This document shows, piece by piece, positions 28,466 through 37,640 of a stretch of 64,000 nucleotides of DNA. Location: positions 1 through 64,000 of the forward strand of contig JAISQJ010000091.1 of assembly GCA_031274285.1 (NCBI GenBank), in the 5' to 3' direction. The stretch's first letter is position 1. The number at the start of each line of letters is the position of its first letter. The position numbers were made by a program, and so were the translations under genes. The notes beneath the pieces are model-generated. The model saw only the letters and a program-made list of their open reading frames with translations. It ran no database searches and was not told the DNA's origin. Origin of the DNA: Treponema sp. (GTDB taxonomy: Bacteria; Spirochaetota; Spirochaetia; Treponematales; Breznakiellaceae).

Positions 28466-28492
28466 CTAAAAAGGCGGGGACCTTCCCCGCCT
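28466..28492 (-). terminator. Intrinsic terminator of the minus-strand rlpA-like gene
   Basis: Perfect 9-bp stem aggcgggga-cct-tccccgcct; five-T run on the minus strand. Confidence 0.7.
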
Positions 28493-28525
28493 CTACTGCG
28501 CCCTTCCCTGATCTGCCGGGCCGCT

Positions 28526-30040
28526 TTACTGTTCTTCACGAAGCAGGGGATCGTTGAAGCCCGCGGCGCCTATTCGCTGGAGAACATCGCCCACTTCCTC
28601 CGAGGGGATTCCCGAAAGTACCACCCGGAAATGATCCCCGTTCCGCTCGTAGACCGGGTTAAGCCCGGCGTCCTTAAGCCGTTCGAAAACGGCCAGGGCG
28701 TTCCTGGGTTCCCGGTAGGAACCGATCTGCACCCGGTAAATCTTATTGGCCTTGATCACCACGGTGTTTGCCGGGGGGGCGGTTGATGGGACATTTGCCG
28801 GAGGGGCCGCCGGAACAACTGCGGGGACCGGGACATTTGCCGGGGGGGCCGCTGGGGCCGGGACCGGGGCATTTGCCGGAAGGGCCGCGGGGGCTGGCGG
28901 GGCTGATGGAACGCCGGGGGGGACCGGATCGTTGGGCCTTGCCGCGGATTCGGTACTGAACACCGGCCTTACTTCGATGGGGATAGTGATCTGCAGGGGC
29001 TGGGACACCTGCTGGGGCGGCTGTACTTGCGGGGATGCAACGGGCAACGGCTGCAAAGCTGCCGACGGCTGCGAAGCCGCCGACGGCTGTGTTGCGGACG
29101 ATGGCTGTTGCACAGACAATGGCTGCGGAGGTACCGGCTGCGGAGGTACCGGCGATGCCTGCGGCACGGCAGGCTGGGCGATGATTACAGGCTGGACCAG
29201 GGGCTGCAGGGGTTGAACCACCGGCCGGACCTGTTGAACCGGGAGGACCTGCTGGACCGGCTGAATCTGTTGCATGGGGGCCTGCTGCCTGGTCTGGGGT
29301 CCGGGATTTTGCTGGGGTTGCTGGTAAGGCTGCGCTTGGGGCTGGTAAGACTGTTGTTGATAGGGTTGTGGTTGGTAAGGCTGCTGCTGATACGGCTGCG
29401 CCTGGGGCAGGTAAGATTGAGGCTGCTGGGGGGTCGGCTGCTGGAAATACTGGGTTATCTGCTGCTGGGGAGGCTGGACCACCACCGGCTCCTGGGGCGG
29501 GGCCGGGTAGTAGGGTTGAACCGGCTCCGCGGCGGGGTAGGAAGGGTAGGGGGGAGCGGTGATCTGGGAAGCGGCGTTGGAAGCGCCCCCTTGGGAGAGG
29601 GCATAGGAGTCCGTCCTGGCCAGGTAGGACGGATCCGCGGCCTGTCCATAGGCGGACTGGGCCCCCAGAGCTTCTACCAGCACCGGGGCTGTCCCGGCGA
29701 TCACCATGTCCAGCATCTGTGCCGCGGCCTGGGAAAGATCGATGATCCGGGAGGATACAAAGGGTCCCCGATCATTCACCCTTACGTTGACCTTCCTGCC
29801 GTTATTCAGATTGGTAACCGTGAGCAGGGTTCCGAAAGGCAGCGAGGGATGGGCCGCGGTGTACTGGGTGGAATTGAAGATCTCGCCGGAAGCGGTGGGG
29901 CGTCCGTCGAATTCCGCCCCATACCAGGAAGCGATTCCCTCTTGCCGGAAATTTGCAAGGTCTGTGGAGGGGAAATTCTGGGCCACACAGAGGGAGCCGA
30001 CAAAAAACCCCGCGGCAAGGGCAAGGATGATCCGTTTCAT
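28526..30040 (-). CDS. rlpA: RlpA-like septal ring lytic transglycosylase with Q/P-rich linker and SPOR domain
   Basis: Signal peptide; GIASWYGAEFDGRPTASGEIFNSTQYTAAHPSLPFGTLLTVTNLNNGRKVNVRVNDRGPFV...IIDLSQAAA; C-terminal SPOR YRVQIGSYREPRNALAVFERLKDAGLNP. Confidence 0.92.
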   Translation of the reverse strand: MKRIILALAAGFFVGSLCVAQNFPSTDLANFRQEGIASWYGAEFDGRPTASGEIFNSTQYTAAHPSLPFGTLLTVTNLNNGRKVNVRVNDRGPFVSSRIIDLSQAAAQMLDMVIAGTAPVLVEALGAQSAYGQAADPSYLARTDSYALSQGGASNAASQITAPPYPSYPAAEPVQPYYPAPPQEPVVVQPPQQQITQYFQQPTPQQPQSYLPQAQPYQQQPYQPQPYQQQSYQPQAQPYQQPQQNPGPQTRQQAPMQQIQPVQQVLPVQQVRPVVQPLQPLVQPVIIAQPAVPQASPVPPQPVPPQPLSVQQPSSATQPSAASQPSAALQPLPVASPQVQPPQQVSQPLQITIPIEVRPVFSTESAARPNDPVPPGVPSAPPAPAALPANAPVPAPAAPPANVPVPAVVPAAPPANVPSTAPPANTVVIKANKIYRVQIGSYREPRNALAVFERLKDAGLNPVYERNGDHFRVVLSGIPSEEVGDVLQRIGAAGFNDPLLREEQ

Positions 30041-30074
30041 ACTCACATTATCGGCAAAAAAAGGTGAAATTCCC

Positions 30075-30103
30075 TTGACATTTCTAAGGCCCCATAGTAT
30101 GTT
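30075..30103 (+). promoter_or_regulatory. Near-consensus sigma-70 promoter
   Basis: TTGACA (30075-30080), 17-nt spacer, TATGTT (30098-30103). Confidence 0.75.
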
Positions 30104-30110
30104 CTTATGC

Positions 30111-30136
30111 AAAGAAACGTTTCTTTGTAAAGAAAC
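30111..30136. promoter_or_regulatory. Operator-like palindrome AAAGAAACGTTTCTTT plus third half-site AAAGAAAC
   Basis: Perfect 16-bp palindrome at 30111-30126, then gt and AAAGAAAC at 30129-30136, just downstream of the -10. Confidence 0.65.
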
Positions 30137-30184
30137 ATTATGCCTTTCCGCCAGGAGGCGGGAAAGAACATCAAGGAGTAAACG

Positions 30185-30805
30185 ATGGAAAATGTCCGTG
30201 TAATGAAAGAGAGCGGCGCCGGGGAGAAGCGGGAAGTGGGAAGGACGACGAAGAAGGGCCTCCAGATTCGGGATGTGCTGCTTATCGGCATCCTCCTGGC
30301 CGCCGGGGTGGTGCTGCGGACCGCGGTGGGAACGGTGATCAACTTCGGGATGAAGCCCAACTTCATCATCGCCATGTACTGTCTGACCATCCTCTTAATA
30401 CGGCCCGGCTTGGTGGAGGCGGCGATCATCGGGATTCTCTCCGGCGCGGTCTGTCAGCTTTTCCCCGGCCAGCCCTACATCAACTTTGTCAGCGAGCTGC
30501 TGGGCGCCCTGGCCATGTGCCTGATCATCAGGATTCCCGTCGGTCGGGGCATAGGCGGGGCCGGGGGCGCAGCCCTTCAGTCGGCCCGGATCATCGTCTG
30601 TACCTTCCTGAGCACCCTGGTGAGCGGTTTTAGCTTCATCGGCGTCATGTACCTGATGTACTACTCCGGGGCCGACATAACGCCCACTCCCCTGGCCATC
30701 TTTATGGCGATCATCTTTGGGACTGCCCTGATCAATTCGGTCATCGTACAGATTCTCTACATACCCCTAAAGCTGGCCCTGAAACGCGGCAATGATCAGC
30801 CTTAA
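30185..30805 (+). CDS. ECF transporter S component (substrate-binding membrane subunit), possibly TrpP-like
   Basis: Small multi-TM protein (IRDVLLIGILLAAGVVLRTAVG...NFIIAMYCLTILLIRP...) upstream of two ABC ATPases and EcfT. Confidence 0.75.
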   Translation: MENVRVMKESGAGEKREVGRTTKKGLQIRDVLLIGILLAAGVVLRTAVGTVINFGMKPNFIIAMYCLTILLIRPGLVEAAIIGILSGAVCQLFPGQPYINFVSELLGALAMCLIIRIPVGRGIGGAGGAALQSARIIVCTFLSTLVSGFSFIGVMYLMYYSGADITPTPLAIFMAIIFGTALINSVIVQILYIPLKLALKRGNDQP

Positions 30806-31652
30806 GGACCTGAGCTTCCGTTACCGGGGAGCGGACCGGAACGCCCTGTCGGGGATCAACCTGGAGATTCCCGACGGAGCCTTTCTGGGGATCATCGGCC
30901 CCTCCGGGGCCGGCAAATCCACCCTGACCTATGTGCTCAACGGGGTGGTCCCCCACCATTACGGGGGGGATTTCTACGGCCGGGCCCTGGTGAACGGCCT
31001 TGATACGGTGGAGGCCGGGACGGAACGAATCGCCGGGGAGCTGGGAAGCGTCTTCCAGGACATTGACGGCCAGATGGTGGCCGCGGTGGTGGAGGACGAG
31101 ATCCTCTTTGGGCTGGAAAATTTCCGTGTCCCCCGTGACGAGATCGAAGACCGGCTCGCCGCCGCCCTGGAGGCTGCGGGCATAGGGGATCTGCGCCGCC
31201 GGACCCTGAGCAGCCTTTCCGGCGGACAAAAGCAAAAGGCGGCCATCGCGGCCATCATCGCGCTGCGGCCCCGGATCATCGTCCTGGACGAAGCCACCGG
31301 CGAATTGGATCCCGCCTCCAGCCGCCAGGTCTTTCTATTCCTGCGGGAACTTAACCGGCAATTCGGCATTACGATCATCGCGGTGGAGCAGAAGATCATG
31401 CTCCTCTGCGAATTTGCCAGGGAGCTGGCGGTTATGGACCGTGGTGAACTGGTCCTCCACGGTACGGTCGCGGAGGTGCTGCAGCGGCCGGAGCGCCTTG
31501 AGGAGGCGGGGGTTAATATCCCCAGGGTGACTACCCTGGGGAAGGCCCTGAGGGAAGGGGGGCTCTATGGGGGCGCCCTGCCCCACAATTTAGGCGAGGC
31601 CAGGCGGATGATGGAAACCGTAGTCCCGGAGTGTCGTAATGCTGCGTTTTGA
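30792..31652 (+). CDS. ECF transporter ATP-binding protein
   Basis: Walker A GPSGAGKST, signature LSGGQKQKAAIAAI, Walker B IIVLDEAT. Confidence 0.9.
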   Translation: MISLKDLSFRYRGADRNALSGINLEIPDGAFLGIIGPSGAGKSTLTYVLNGVVPHHYGGDFYGRALVNGLDTVEAGTERIAGELGSVFQDIDGQMVAAVVEDEILFGLENFRVPRDEIEDRLAAALEAAGIGDLRRRTLSSLSGGQKQKAAIAAIIALRPRIIVLDEATGELDPASSRQVFLFLRELNRQFGITIIAVEQKIMLLCEFARELAVMDRGELVLHGTVAEVLQRPERLEEAGVNIPRVTTLGKALREGGLYGGALPHNLGEARRMMETVVPECRNAAF

Positions 31653-32481
31653 GGAGGTCAGCTTCGGCTATGCCGGGACGCCTGCCATCGACGGGGTTTC
31701 CTTTGTCCTGGGGAAGGGAGACTTTGCCGCCCTGCTGGGGGAGAACGGGGCGGGGAAATCCACCCTCTGTCGGCTCTGCAACGGCCTCCTTAAGCCCCGG
31801 TCCGGCAGGGTGCTGCTTGCGGGCCAGGATACCCGAACCGTAAAGACCAGCGTTCTGGCCCGCCGGGTGGGCTACCTGTTCCAGAATCCCGACCGCCAGC
31901 TTTGCAAGAACACCGTGGGGGAGGAGATTCTCTTCGGCCTGGACTTTGTCCTTGGGGAAGGGTACTCCCCCGCCGAAAGGGAGGGGGAAAAGCGGCGCCG
32001 CCTGGAGGAGATGCTGGACCTCTTCCACCTGGACGGGAGCCGGGACCCCTTCGGCCTTTCGCGGGGGGAGCGGCAGCAGGTTGCCCTGGCGGGGGTTCTG
32101 GCCCGGAAGCCGGAACTGCTGATTTTGGACGAGCCTACCACGGGGCTTGATTACCGGGAGTGTACGGCGATTATGGAGATTATTTCCGGTTTGAATAGCC
32201 GGGGGGCTACGATTCTGATGATAAGCCACGACATGGAAGTGGCCGCCGATTACGGGCGGCGGGCCCTGGTGCTGAGTAAGGGCCGCCTGACGGGGGATGG
32301 TCCGGTGCGGGAGATCATGGGCAACCGGGAACTTTTGTCCCAGGCCTCCCTGCTTCCTCCCCAGATTCCCGCCCTGGCCCGGCTCCTGGGCCCCGCCTTC
32401 GCGGGGGTCTTTACCGTGGAGGAGATGCTTGCCCGCTGCCGGGAGAAGGCCGCGGTTCTGAAACCGGGGGGCGGTCTATGA
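31639..32481 (+). CDS. ECF transporter ATP-binding protein
   Basis: Walker A GENGAGKST, LSRGERQQVALAGVLARKPELLILDEPTTGLD. Confidence 0.9.
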   Translation: MLRFEEVSFGYAGTPAIDGVSFVLGKGDFAALLGENGAGKSTLCRLCNGLLKPRSGRVLLAGQDTRTVKTSVLARRVGYLFQNPDRQLCKNTVGEEILFGLDFVLGEGYSPAEREGEKRRRLEEMLDLFHLDGSRDPFGLSRGERQQVALAGVLARKPELLILDEPTTGLDYRECTAIMEIISGLNSRGATILMISHDMEVAADYGRRALVLSKGRLTGDGPVREIMGNRELLSQASLLPPQIPALARLLGPAFAGVFTVEEMLARCREKAAVLKPGGGL

Positions 32482-33245
32482 TGACCGGATTACTGGATTA
32501 CACGGCGGGGGATTCCTTGCTTCACCGCCTTAACCCCGTTACTAAGCTGGTTTTATCCTTCGGTCTCTGCGCTTCCTGCTTTTTGAGCGGGAACATCTTG
32601 TTGATCCTGGGGATCATCGTCCTCAACCTGCTGGCCTCGGCCCTGTCGGGGATAGCCGGACGGTCCCTGCGGATTCTCAGGTCCCTGGCAAAACTTTCGG
32701 CCCTGCTCTTTGTGGTCCAGATCTTTTTTGTCCGGGAGGGGCGGGTCCTGCTCCGTTTTCCCGCGGATATTTATATCACCGACACGGGGCTCCTCTTTTC
32801 TCTGCTCTTTGTCTGCCGCCTCATCGCCGCCACCATGCCCCTCACCCTGATGCTTTCGGTAACCCGGATGAGCGACCTTTCCAACGCCCTTAACCGGTAT
32901 TTTCGTATCCCCTACAAGTACACCTTTGTGCTTACCACGGCGATCCGTTTTGTGCCCCTTTTTGCCGATGAAATGGCGGCCATCATCGACGCCCAGGTTG
33001 CCAGGGGGCTGGACTTTGACACCCGCAACGTTTTTAAGAAACTGCGGCTCCTCATTCCCCTCTGCGTACCCTTGCTTATCTCATCGGTCAGGCGGATTGA
33101 GGGGGGCGCCATTTCCGCGGAACTGCGGGGCTTTAACTTCCGGGGCCCCGATTCCGGTTACAAGCGCTACCCCCCCGGGCCGGGGGATGCGGCCGCATTC
33201 CTGGCCCTGGCCCTGGTGATCGCCGCTTCGGTGCTGATACCTTAG
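32478..33245 (+). CDS. ecfT: ECF transporter T component (EcfT)
   Basis: Multi-TM with SLLHRLNPVTKLVLSF and DAQVARGLDFDTRNVFKK (A-R-G motif). Confidence 0.88.
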   Translation: MMTGLLDYTAGDSLLHRLNPVTKLVLSFGLCASCFLSGNILLILGIIVLNLLASALSGIAGRSLRILRSLAKLSALLFVVQIFFVREGRVLLRFPADIYITDTGLLFSLLFVCRLIAATMPLTLMLSVTRMSDLSNALNRYFRIPYKYTFVLTTAIRFVPLFADEMAAIIDAQVARGLDFDTRNVFKKLRLLIPLCVPLLISSVRRIEGGAISAELRGFNFRGPDSGYKRYPPGPGDAAAFLALALVIAASVLIP

Positions 33246-34729
33246 GCCAGGCCCAGGCGGCGGTACTGCTCCGGAGGCGCATCGTTTGCCCGCATCAGCG
33301 CGATAAGGATCTCCTTCATGGATTGCTCCAGCGCCGGATTGTCCTTAACCGGCCGCTCCTGGCCGGGATCGCTTGCCAGATCGAAGAGCAGGTCCCCGTA
33401 GCCCGCGGCCCCCTTGACCCCTGCGGCCATGGGGCCCACCGCTTCAAAACGCAGCAGGGGCATGTCCTTGGTAAAGGAAAAGGGCGCCGCCTTTTCCATG
33501 GTCTTGATTTCCTGAGGGCTGAAGAACCACATCATGTGGGTGGGCATGAGGGTGTAGTTGTACAGGGGGCCGCCGTTTTCCAGCGGGGCCTTCATGTACA
33601 CATAGCGGCCGTTGGTGCAGCACGCGTGGCCGGCGTGGAGGCCGAAAAGCGCCGCCTCCCGGATGGGCTTGTTTTCAGCGATCAGGGGGGCAATGGGCCT
33701 GCCCATCATGTCGGGGGGCAGGGGAAGGCCGAAGTATTCCAAAATGGTGGCGGGCAGGTCGATGGTCTGCACCAGGCCGGACCGGGTTTCCCCGGCCTTT
33801 TGGTACCGGGGGTCCCAGATAAAGAGGGGGATATGGGTTATTTCGCCGTAGGGGGGCATGTAGTTTTTGCCCCAGAATCCGTGGTCCCCCAGGAGCAGTC
33901 CGTGATCGGTATTAACGATGAGCATGGTGTCTTTCCAGAGATCCAGCCGGTCAAAGGCGTCCAGTACCCGCCCCAAACTGTGATCGCACATGGAAAGCAG
34001 GGCAAAGTAGGACCTGCGGGCCTCGGCCACTTCTTCGGGACTTTCCCTTACCGGCGCATAATCGGGCCAGTCAAAGCGGGGGCCCTGATAACCGGTGGGG
34101 TAAAGTTTTTTGTACGCGTCGTAACTGAAAAAGGGTTCGTGGGGATCAAAACTTTCCAACTGCAAAAACCAGTTTTCCTGCTTTGCGTTGGTTTCGATAA
34201 ATTCCAGCCCCGCATTAAAGGTCAGGGTCTGGGGGTGTAACTCCTCTTGCTGCATGAAGCTTCGGTTAATAATATCCTGGTCGTATATGGGCTTTCGGAA
34301 TCCCCCGAAGGGAATGAGGTTAGGGTCCGTGTCTTTTATTTCCCCAACTACCCCTTTCCAGAAATCCCCCTCCTGGCCCCGGAAATTTTCCCAGGTTCGG
34401 TAGCGGCCGTGGTAGGTGGCCCCCCCGTCCCGCCAGTAGTGGCCGTGATCGCTGGCCAGGTGGCTGTGGATCTTGTTTTGTACCAGCAGGGCGGGCATGG
34501 AATCGTCAAAGGGTTCCAGGGGCCCCCAGCTCCGGTGGAGAAAATTGTAACGGCCGGTGTGCAGTTCCCGGCGGGCGGGCATGCAGGGCAGACTCCCGGC
34601 GTAACAGTTTTCAAAACGGACCGACTTTTCCGCCAGCCGGGAAAAATTCGGCGTGATCGTTTTATCACAGCCGTAGGGATTCAACAAATGCCGGTTCAGG
34701 GAATCGAACATAACCATAACCGCTTTCAT
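33242..34729 (-). CDS. Sulfatase family protein (Cys-type)
   Basis: MKAVMVMFDSLNRHLLNPYGCDKTITPNFSRLAEKSVRFENCYAGSLPCMPARRELHTGR: CxPxR formylglycine motif; NTDHGLLLGDHGFWGK. Start overlaps upstream stop (ATGA). Confidence 0.93.
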   Translation of the reverse strand: MKAVMVMFDSLNRHLLNPYGCDKTITPNFSRLAEKSVRFENCYAGSLPCMPARRELHTGRYNFLHRSWGPLEPFDDSMPALLVQNKIHSHLASDHGHYWRDGGATYHGRYRTWENFRGQEGDFWKGVVGEIKDTDPNLIPFGGFRKPIYDQDIINRSFMQQEELHPQTLTFNAGLEFIETNAKQENWFLQLESFDPHEPFFSYDAYKKLYPTGYQGPRFDWPDYAPVRESPEEVAEARRSYFALLSMCDHSLGRVLDAFDRLDLWKDTMLIVNTDHGLLLGDHGFWGKNYMPPYGEITHIPLFIWDPRYQKAGETRSGLVQTIDLPATILEYFGLPLPPDMMGRPIAPLIAENKPIREAALFGLHAGHACCTNGRYVYMKAPLENGGPLYNYTLMPTHMMWFFSPQEIKTMEKAAPFSFTKDMPLLRFEAVGPMAAGVKGAAGYGDLLFDLASDPGQERPVKDNPALEQSMKEILIALMRANDAPPEQYRRLGLA

Positions 34730-35754
34730 AGGGCCTTTATCTCCTTTGCCGCATAGATGGACTCGTCGCAGAGGGGCCCGCGGCCCCCCTTTCCTTCGTA
34801 CAGAAAACACTTTACCCGGCGGCCTTCGAAGACCGTCTCCGGCGGTTCCAAGGTGAAACACCGTTCCTGGGCCAGGGGGCAGCGGCCGCAGAACATACAC
34901 TGGGGTTTCCCGCTGATAAGGTCGGGATTCTCCTCTTTCGCCTCAATGGGAATTTTTTCTTTCCGGAACGGTTCCGGGGTGCTGTTCAAAAGCAAAATGG
35001 TGTAGGGATGATAGGGCGTTTCGATCATCTCATCAATGGCGCCGTATTCGACGCAGGTCCCCGCGTACATCACCGCCATGTGATCCGCCATGTACCGGGC
35101 GGAGGCCAGGTTATGGGTGATGTACATCATGGTAAGCCGCTGTTTTTCCTTCAGCTCGATTAACAGATTCATAATATCAATGCCGATGGAAACGTCCAGC
35201 ATGGAAGTGGGTTCGTCGGCCACCATGATCGAAGGATTTACCGCCAGGGCCCTGGCGATAACGATGCGCTGCCGTTGTCCTCCGGAAAGCTGGGCCGGGT
35301 GTTTATCGATATAATCCTCCACCGGGGTAAGGCCCACCAGTTCCAGCAGTTCAAAAACCTGCCGCCGCTTTTCCTCCTTGGAGCCGCCCTTGGTATGCAG
35401 GCTGATGGCCCTGCCGATAATTTCTCCCACCGTGTGGGCGGGGTTAAGGCTCCCAAAGGGGTCCTGGAAGATCATCTGTATTTTACTGCGGAATTCCCTC
35501 AAGGCTTCCCTGCCCCGCACTTCCCGAATATCCGTACCGTCCACCAGGATGCTGCCGGAACTGGGTTCGTGGAGTTTCATCAAAAGCCGGGCCAGGGTGG
35601 TTTTTCCGCAGCCCGATTCCCCCACCAGGGCCAGGGTATGCCCCTCTTCGATAGAAAAACTAACATTGGTAACGGCGTGGAGGTTTGACTGCTTAAACAG
35701 TTTGCCCTTTACCGGAAAATCCTTGTGTACGCCGCGGTATTCGATTTTAACCAT
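34726..35754 (-). CDS. Oligopeptide/oligosaccharide ABC transporter ATP-binding protein (OppF/DppF-like)
   Basis: GESGCGKTTLARLL, LSGGQRQRIVIARAL, C-terminal Cys-rich CMFCGRCPLAQERC. Confidence 0.92.
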   Translation of the reverse strand: MVKIEYRGVHKDFPVKGKLFKQSNLHAVTNVSFSIEEGHTLALVGESGCGKTTLARLLMKLHEPSSGSILVDGTDIREVRGREALREFRSKIQMIFQDPFGSLNPAHTVGEIIGRAISLHTKGGSKEEKRRQVFELLELVGLTPVEDYIDKHPAQLSGGQRQRIVIARALAVNPSIMVADEPTSMLDVSIGIDIMNLLIELKEKQRLTMMYITHNLASARYMADHMAVMYAGTCVEYGAIDEMIETPYHPYTILLLNSTPEPFRKEKIPIEAKEENPDLISGKPQCMFCGRCPLAQERCFTLEPPETVFEGRRVKCFLYEGKGGRGPLCDESIYAAKEIKAL

Positions 35755-36730
35755 GGACAGCCCCTTTCCTAAGATGACAAGCGCAGAACTGTCCCGGGCC
35801 GCAGGATCGGAATTCCGGGCTCTCGCGGCCGCAGCGTTCCGACCCCTCTTTACAGCGGGGATAAAAGAGACAGCCCGCCGGGGGGGTAATGAGATCCGGT
35901 ACGCTGCCGGGGATCCCGGAGAGCCGCTTTTTCTCCCCCAAAAGCGAGGGAAAGGCCTGTAAAAGGCCCCTGGTATAGGGATGGGCCGCCTTGGTTTTCA
36001 TCTGTTCCACCGGCGATAGTTCCACCATCCTGCCCGCGTACATAATGCCGATGCGGTCGCAGACCTCCAGCATCAAGGGCAGATCGTGGGTGATAAACAT
36101 GATGGAAAAGCCCATCTCTTTTTTCAGCTCCATAATCCGGCGGATAATGTTGTACTGTACCACCACATCCAGGGCGGTGGTGGGTTCGTCAAAGATGATC
36201 AGGTCCGGCCTTAAGGCCATGGCCATGGCGATAACCACCCGCTGCCGCATGCCCCCGGATAATTCATGGGGATAGGCGCTAATGCGGTCCCCGTTAATAT
36301 TGACCATTTTCAGGAGTTGGCGGGCCTTCTCCAGCGCTTCTTTTTTCCTGATGTTTTCGTGGGCGGAAATAGCGTCACAGAGCTGGCTTCCGATATGGAC
36401 CACCGGGTTAAGGTTATTCATGGCGCTTTGCAGGACCATGGAAGTCCGGTCCCAGCGGAAAAGCCGCAGTTCCTCGTTCCCGAAGGAAAGAATATTTTTC
36501 CCCTTAAAGTTAATTTCCCCCCCCGTAACGGAGGCGGCCCCCTTTAAGAGCCGCATAATGGAAAAAGCGATGGTGGATTTGCCGCAGCCGGATTCCCCGG
36601 CCAGGCCGAAAAATTCCCCCCGGTGGATGGTAAAACTTACCCCCGATACGGCTTTTAAGGCGCCCCGGACCGCCTGGTATTCAACCGTAAGGTTTTTCAC
36701 TTCCAACAGGGTTTCATTTTCCTGGTACAT
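35747..36730 (-). CDS. Oligopeptide/oligosaccharide ABC transporter ATP-binding protein (OppD/DppD-like)
   Basis: GESGCGKSTIAFSIM, LSGGMRQRVVIAMAM, GCLFYPRC. Confidence 0.92.
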   Translation of the reverse strand: MYQENETLLEVKNLTVEYQAVRGALKAVSGVSFTIHRGEFFGLAGESGCGKSTIAFSIMRLLKGAASVTGGEINFKGKNILSFGNEELRLFRWDRTSMVLQSAMNNLNPVVHIGSQLCDAISAHENIRKKEALEKARQLLKMVNINGDRISAYPHELSGGMRQRVVIAMAMALRPDLIIFDEPTTALDVVVQYNIIRRIMELKKEMGFSIMFITHDLPLMLEVCDRIGIMYAGRMVELSPVEQMKTKAAHPYTRGLLQAFPSLLGEKKRLSGIPGSVPDLITPPAGCLFYPRCKEGSERCGRESPEFRSCGPGQFCACHLRKGAVHG

Positions 36731-36758
36731 GCTGTTCCTTCCTATGGTTCCCGCGTCC

Positions 36759-37640
36759 CTACAGTTTTACCGCGCCGCCCCGGTCATTGGCGTAAATATC
36801 CAGAAACGAATTGCCGATCAGCATAAAGCTGTAGCCCAGGGTGGCGATGCAGAGTCCCGGCGGAACAATCCACCACCACGCGTTGTAGAGGAAGGCGCTC
36901 ATTTCGTTGGCCAGGGAGAGCATTCTCCCCCAGCTTGTCAGAGACGGGTCCCCGATGCCTAAAAAGCTCATGGCCGCCTCGGTTAACATGGAAGCGGTAA
37001 TGACCATGATCATGTTGGCGGTGACCACGGGAAAAATGTTCGGTAAAATTTCCCTGAACATAATTTCCCAGGGCCCCATGCCCAGGGCCCTGGCGGCGTC
37101 CACATAATCCCGCCGGGATTCCGAGAGGACCTGGGAGCGGATGCTCCGGGCCATGCGGAGCCAGCTTAGGGCGCCGATAATAATAATGGTTCCGCTGATA
37201 CGCAGTTCCGGAATAAACGAGGCGATGACAATCATTACCGCCAGGGCCGGAATGACCAGCAGCACGTCCACCACCCGCATCAATACTTCCCCCAGGATTC
37301 CCCCCACATAGCCGGTGATAAGCCCCACCGCAATGCCGATAAGGCTGGTGAGGAGCCCCGCAAAAATACCGATGGTGAGGGTAACCCTGGTACCGTGTAT
37401 CAACTGGGAAAGGAGATCCTGGCCGTAACTGTTTACCCCCAGGGGATGCATGAGGGACGGTTTTTCCCAGGGGTTAAAGGTAATCGCCCTGGGATTATAG
37501 GGGGCCAAAAGCGGCGCGAAAATCGCTACCAGGCAAAAAAACAAAATAATGGCAATGCCGATCTTGGCCTTGGTATTGGACAAAATGTATTTTTTGAACA
37601 CGGCCTTAATCCTCCTAGGAAAGGGCGACCCGGGGGTCAA
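36759..37640 (-). CDS. ABC transporter permease (OppC/DppC-like)
   Basis: HPLGVNSYGQDLLSQLIHGTRVTLTIG, DAARALGMGPWEIMFREILPN. Confidence 0.93.
   Translation of the reverse strand: MTPGSPFPRRIKAVFKKYILSNTKAKIGIAIILFFCLVAIFAPLLAPYNPRAITFNPWEKPSLMHPLGVNSYGQDLLSQLIHGTRVTLTIGIFAGLLTSLIGIAVGLITGYVGGILGEVLMRVVDVLLVIPALAVMIVIASFIPELRISGTIIIIGALSWLRMARSIRSQVLSESRRDYVDAARALGMGPWEIMFREILPNIFPVVTANMIMVITASMLTEAAMSFLGIGDPSLTSWGRMLSLANEMSAFLYNAWWWIVPPGLCIATLGYSFMLIGNSFLDIYANDRGGAVKL

Noticed and set aside
28740-29560. Repetitive DNA considered as CRISPR or minisatellite array
   Set aside because: Repeats are irregular, codon-phased and encode the Q/P linker of the RlpA protein; no spacer-repeat structure.
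29027-30067. 346-aa plus-strand L/R/G-rich ORF opposite rlpA
   Set aside because: Produced by translating the repeat linker in antisense; low complexity, no RBS or domain.
33185-33200. Palindrome atgcggccgcat near the end of ecfT
   Set aside because: Inside a coding region and explained by GC-rich codons; no support as a regulatory site.
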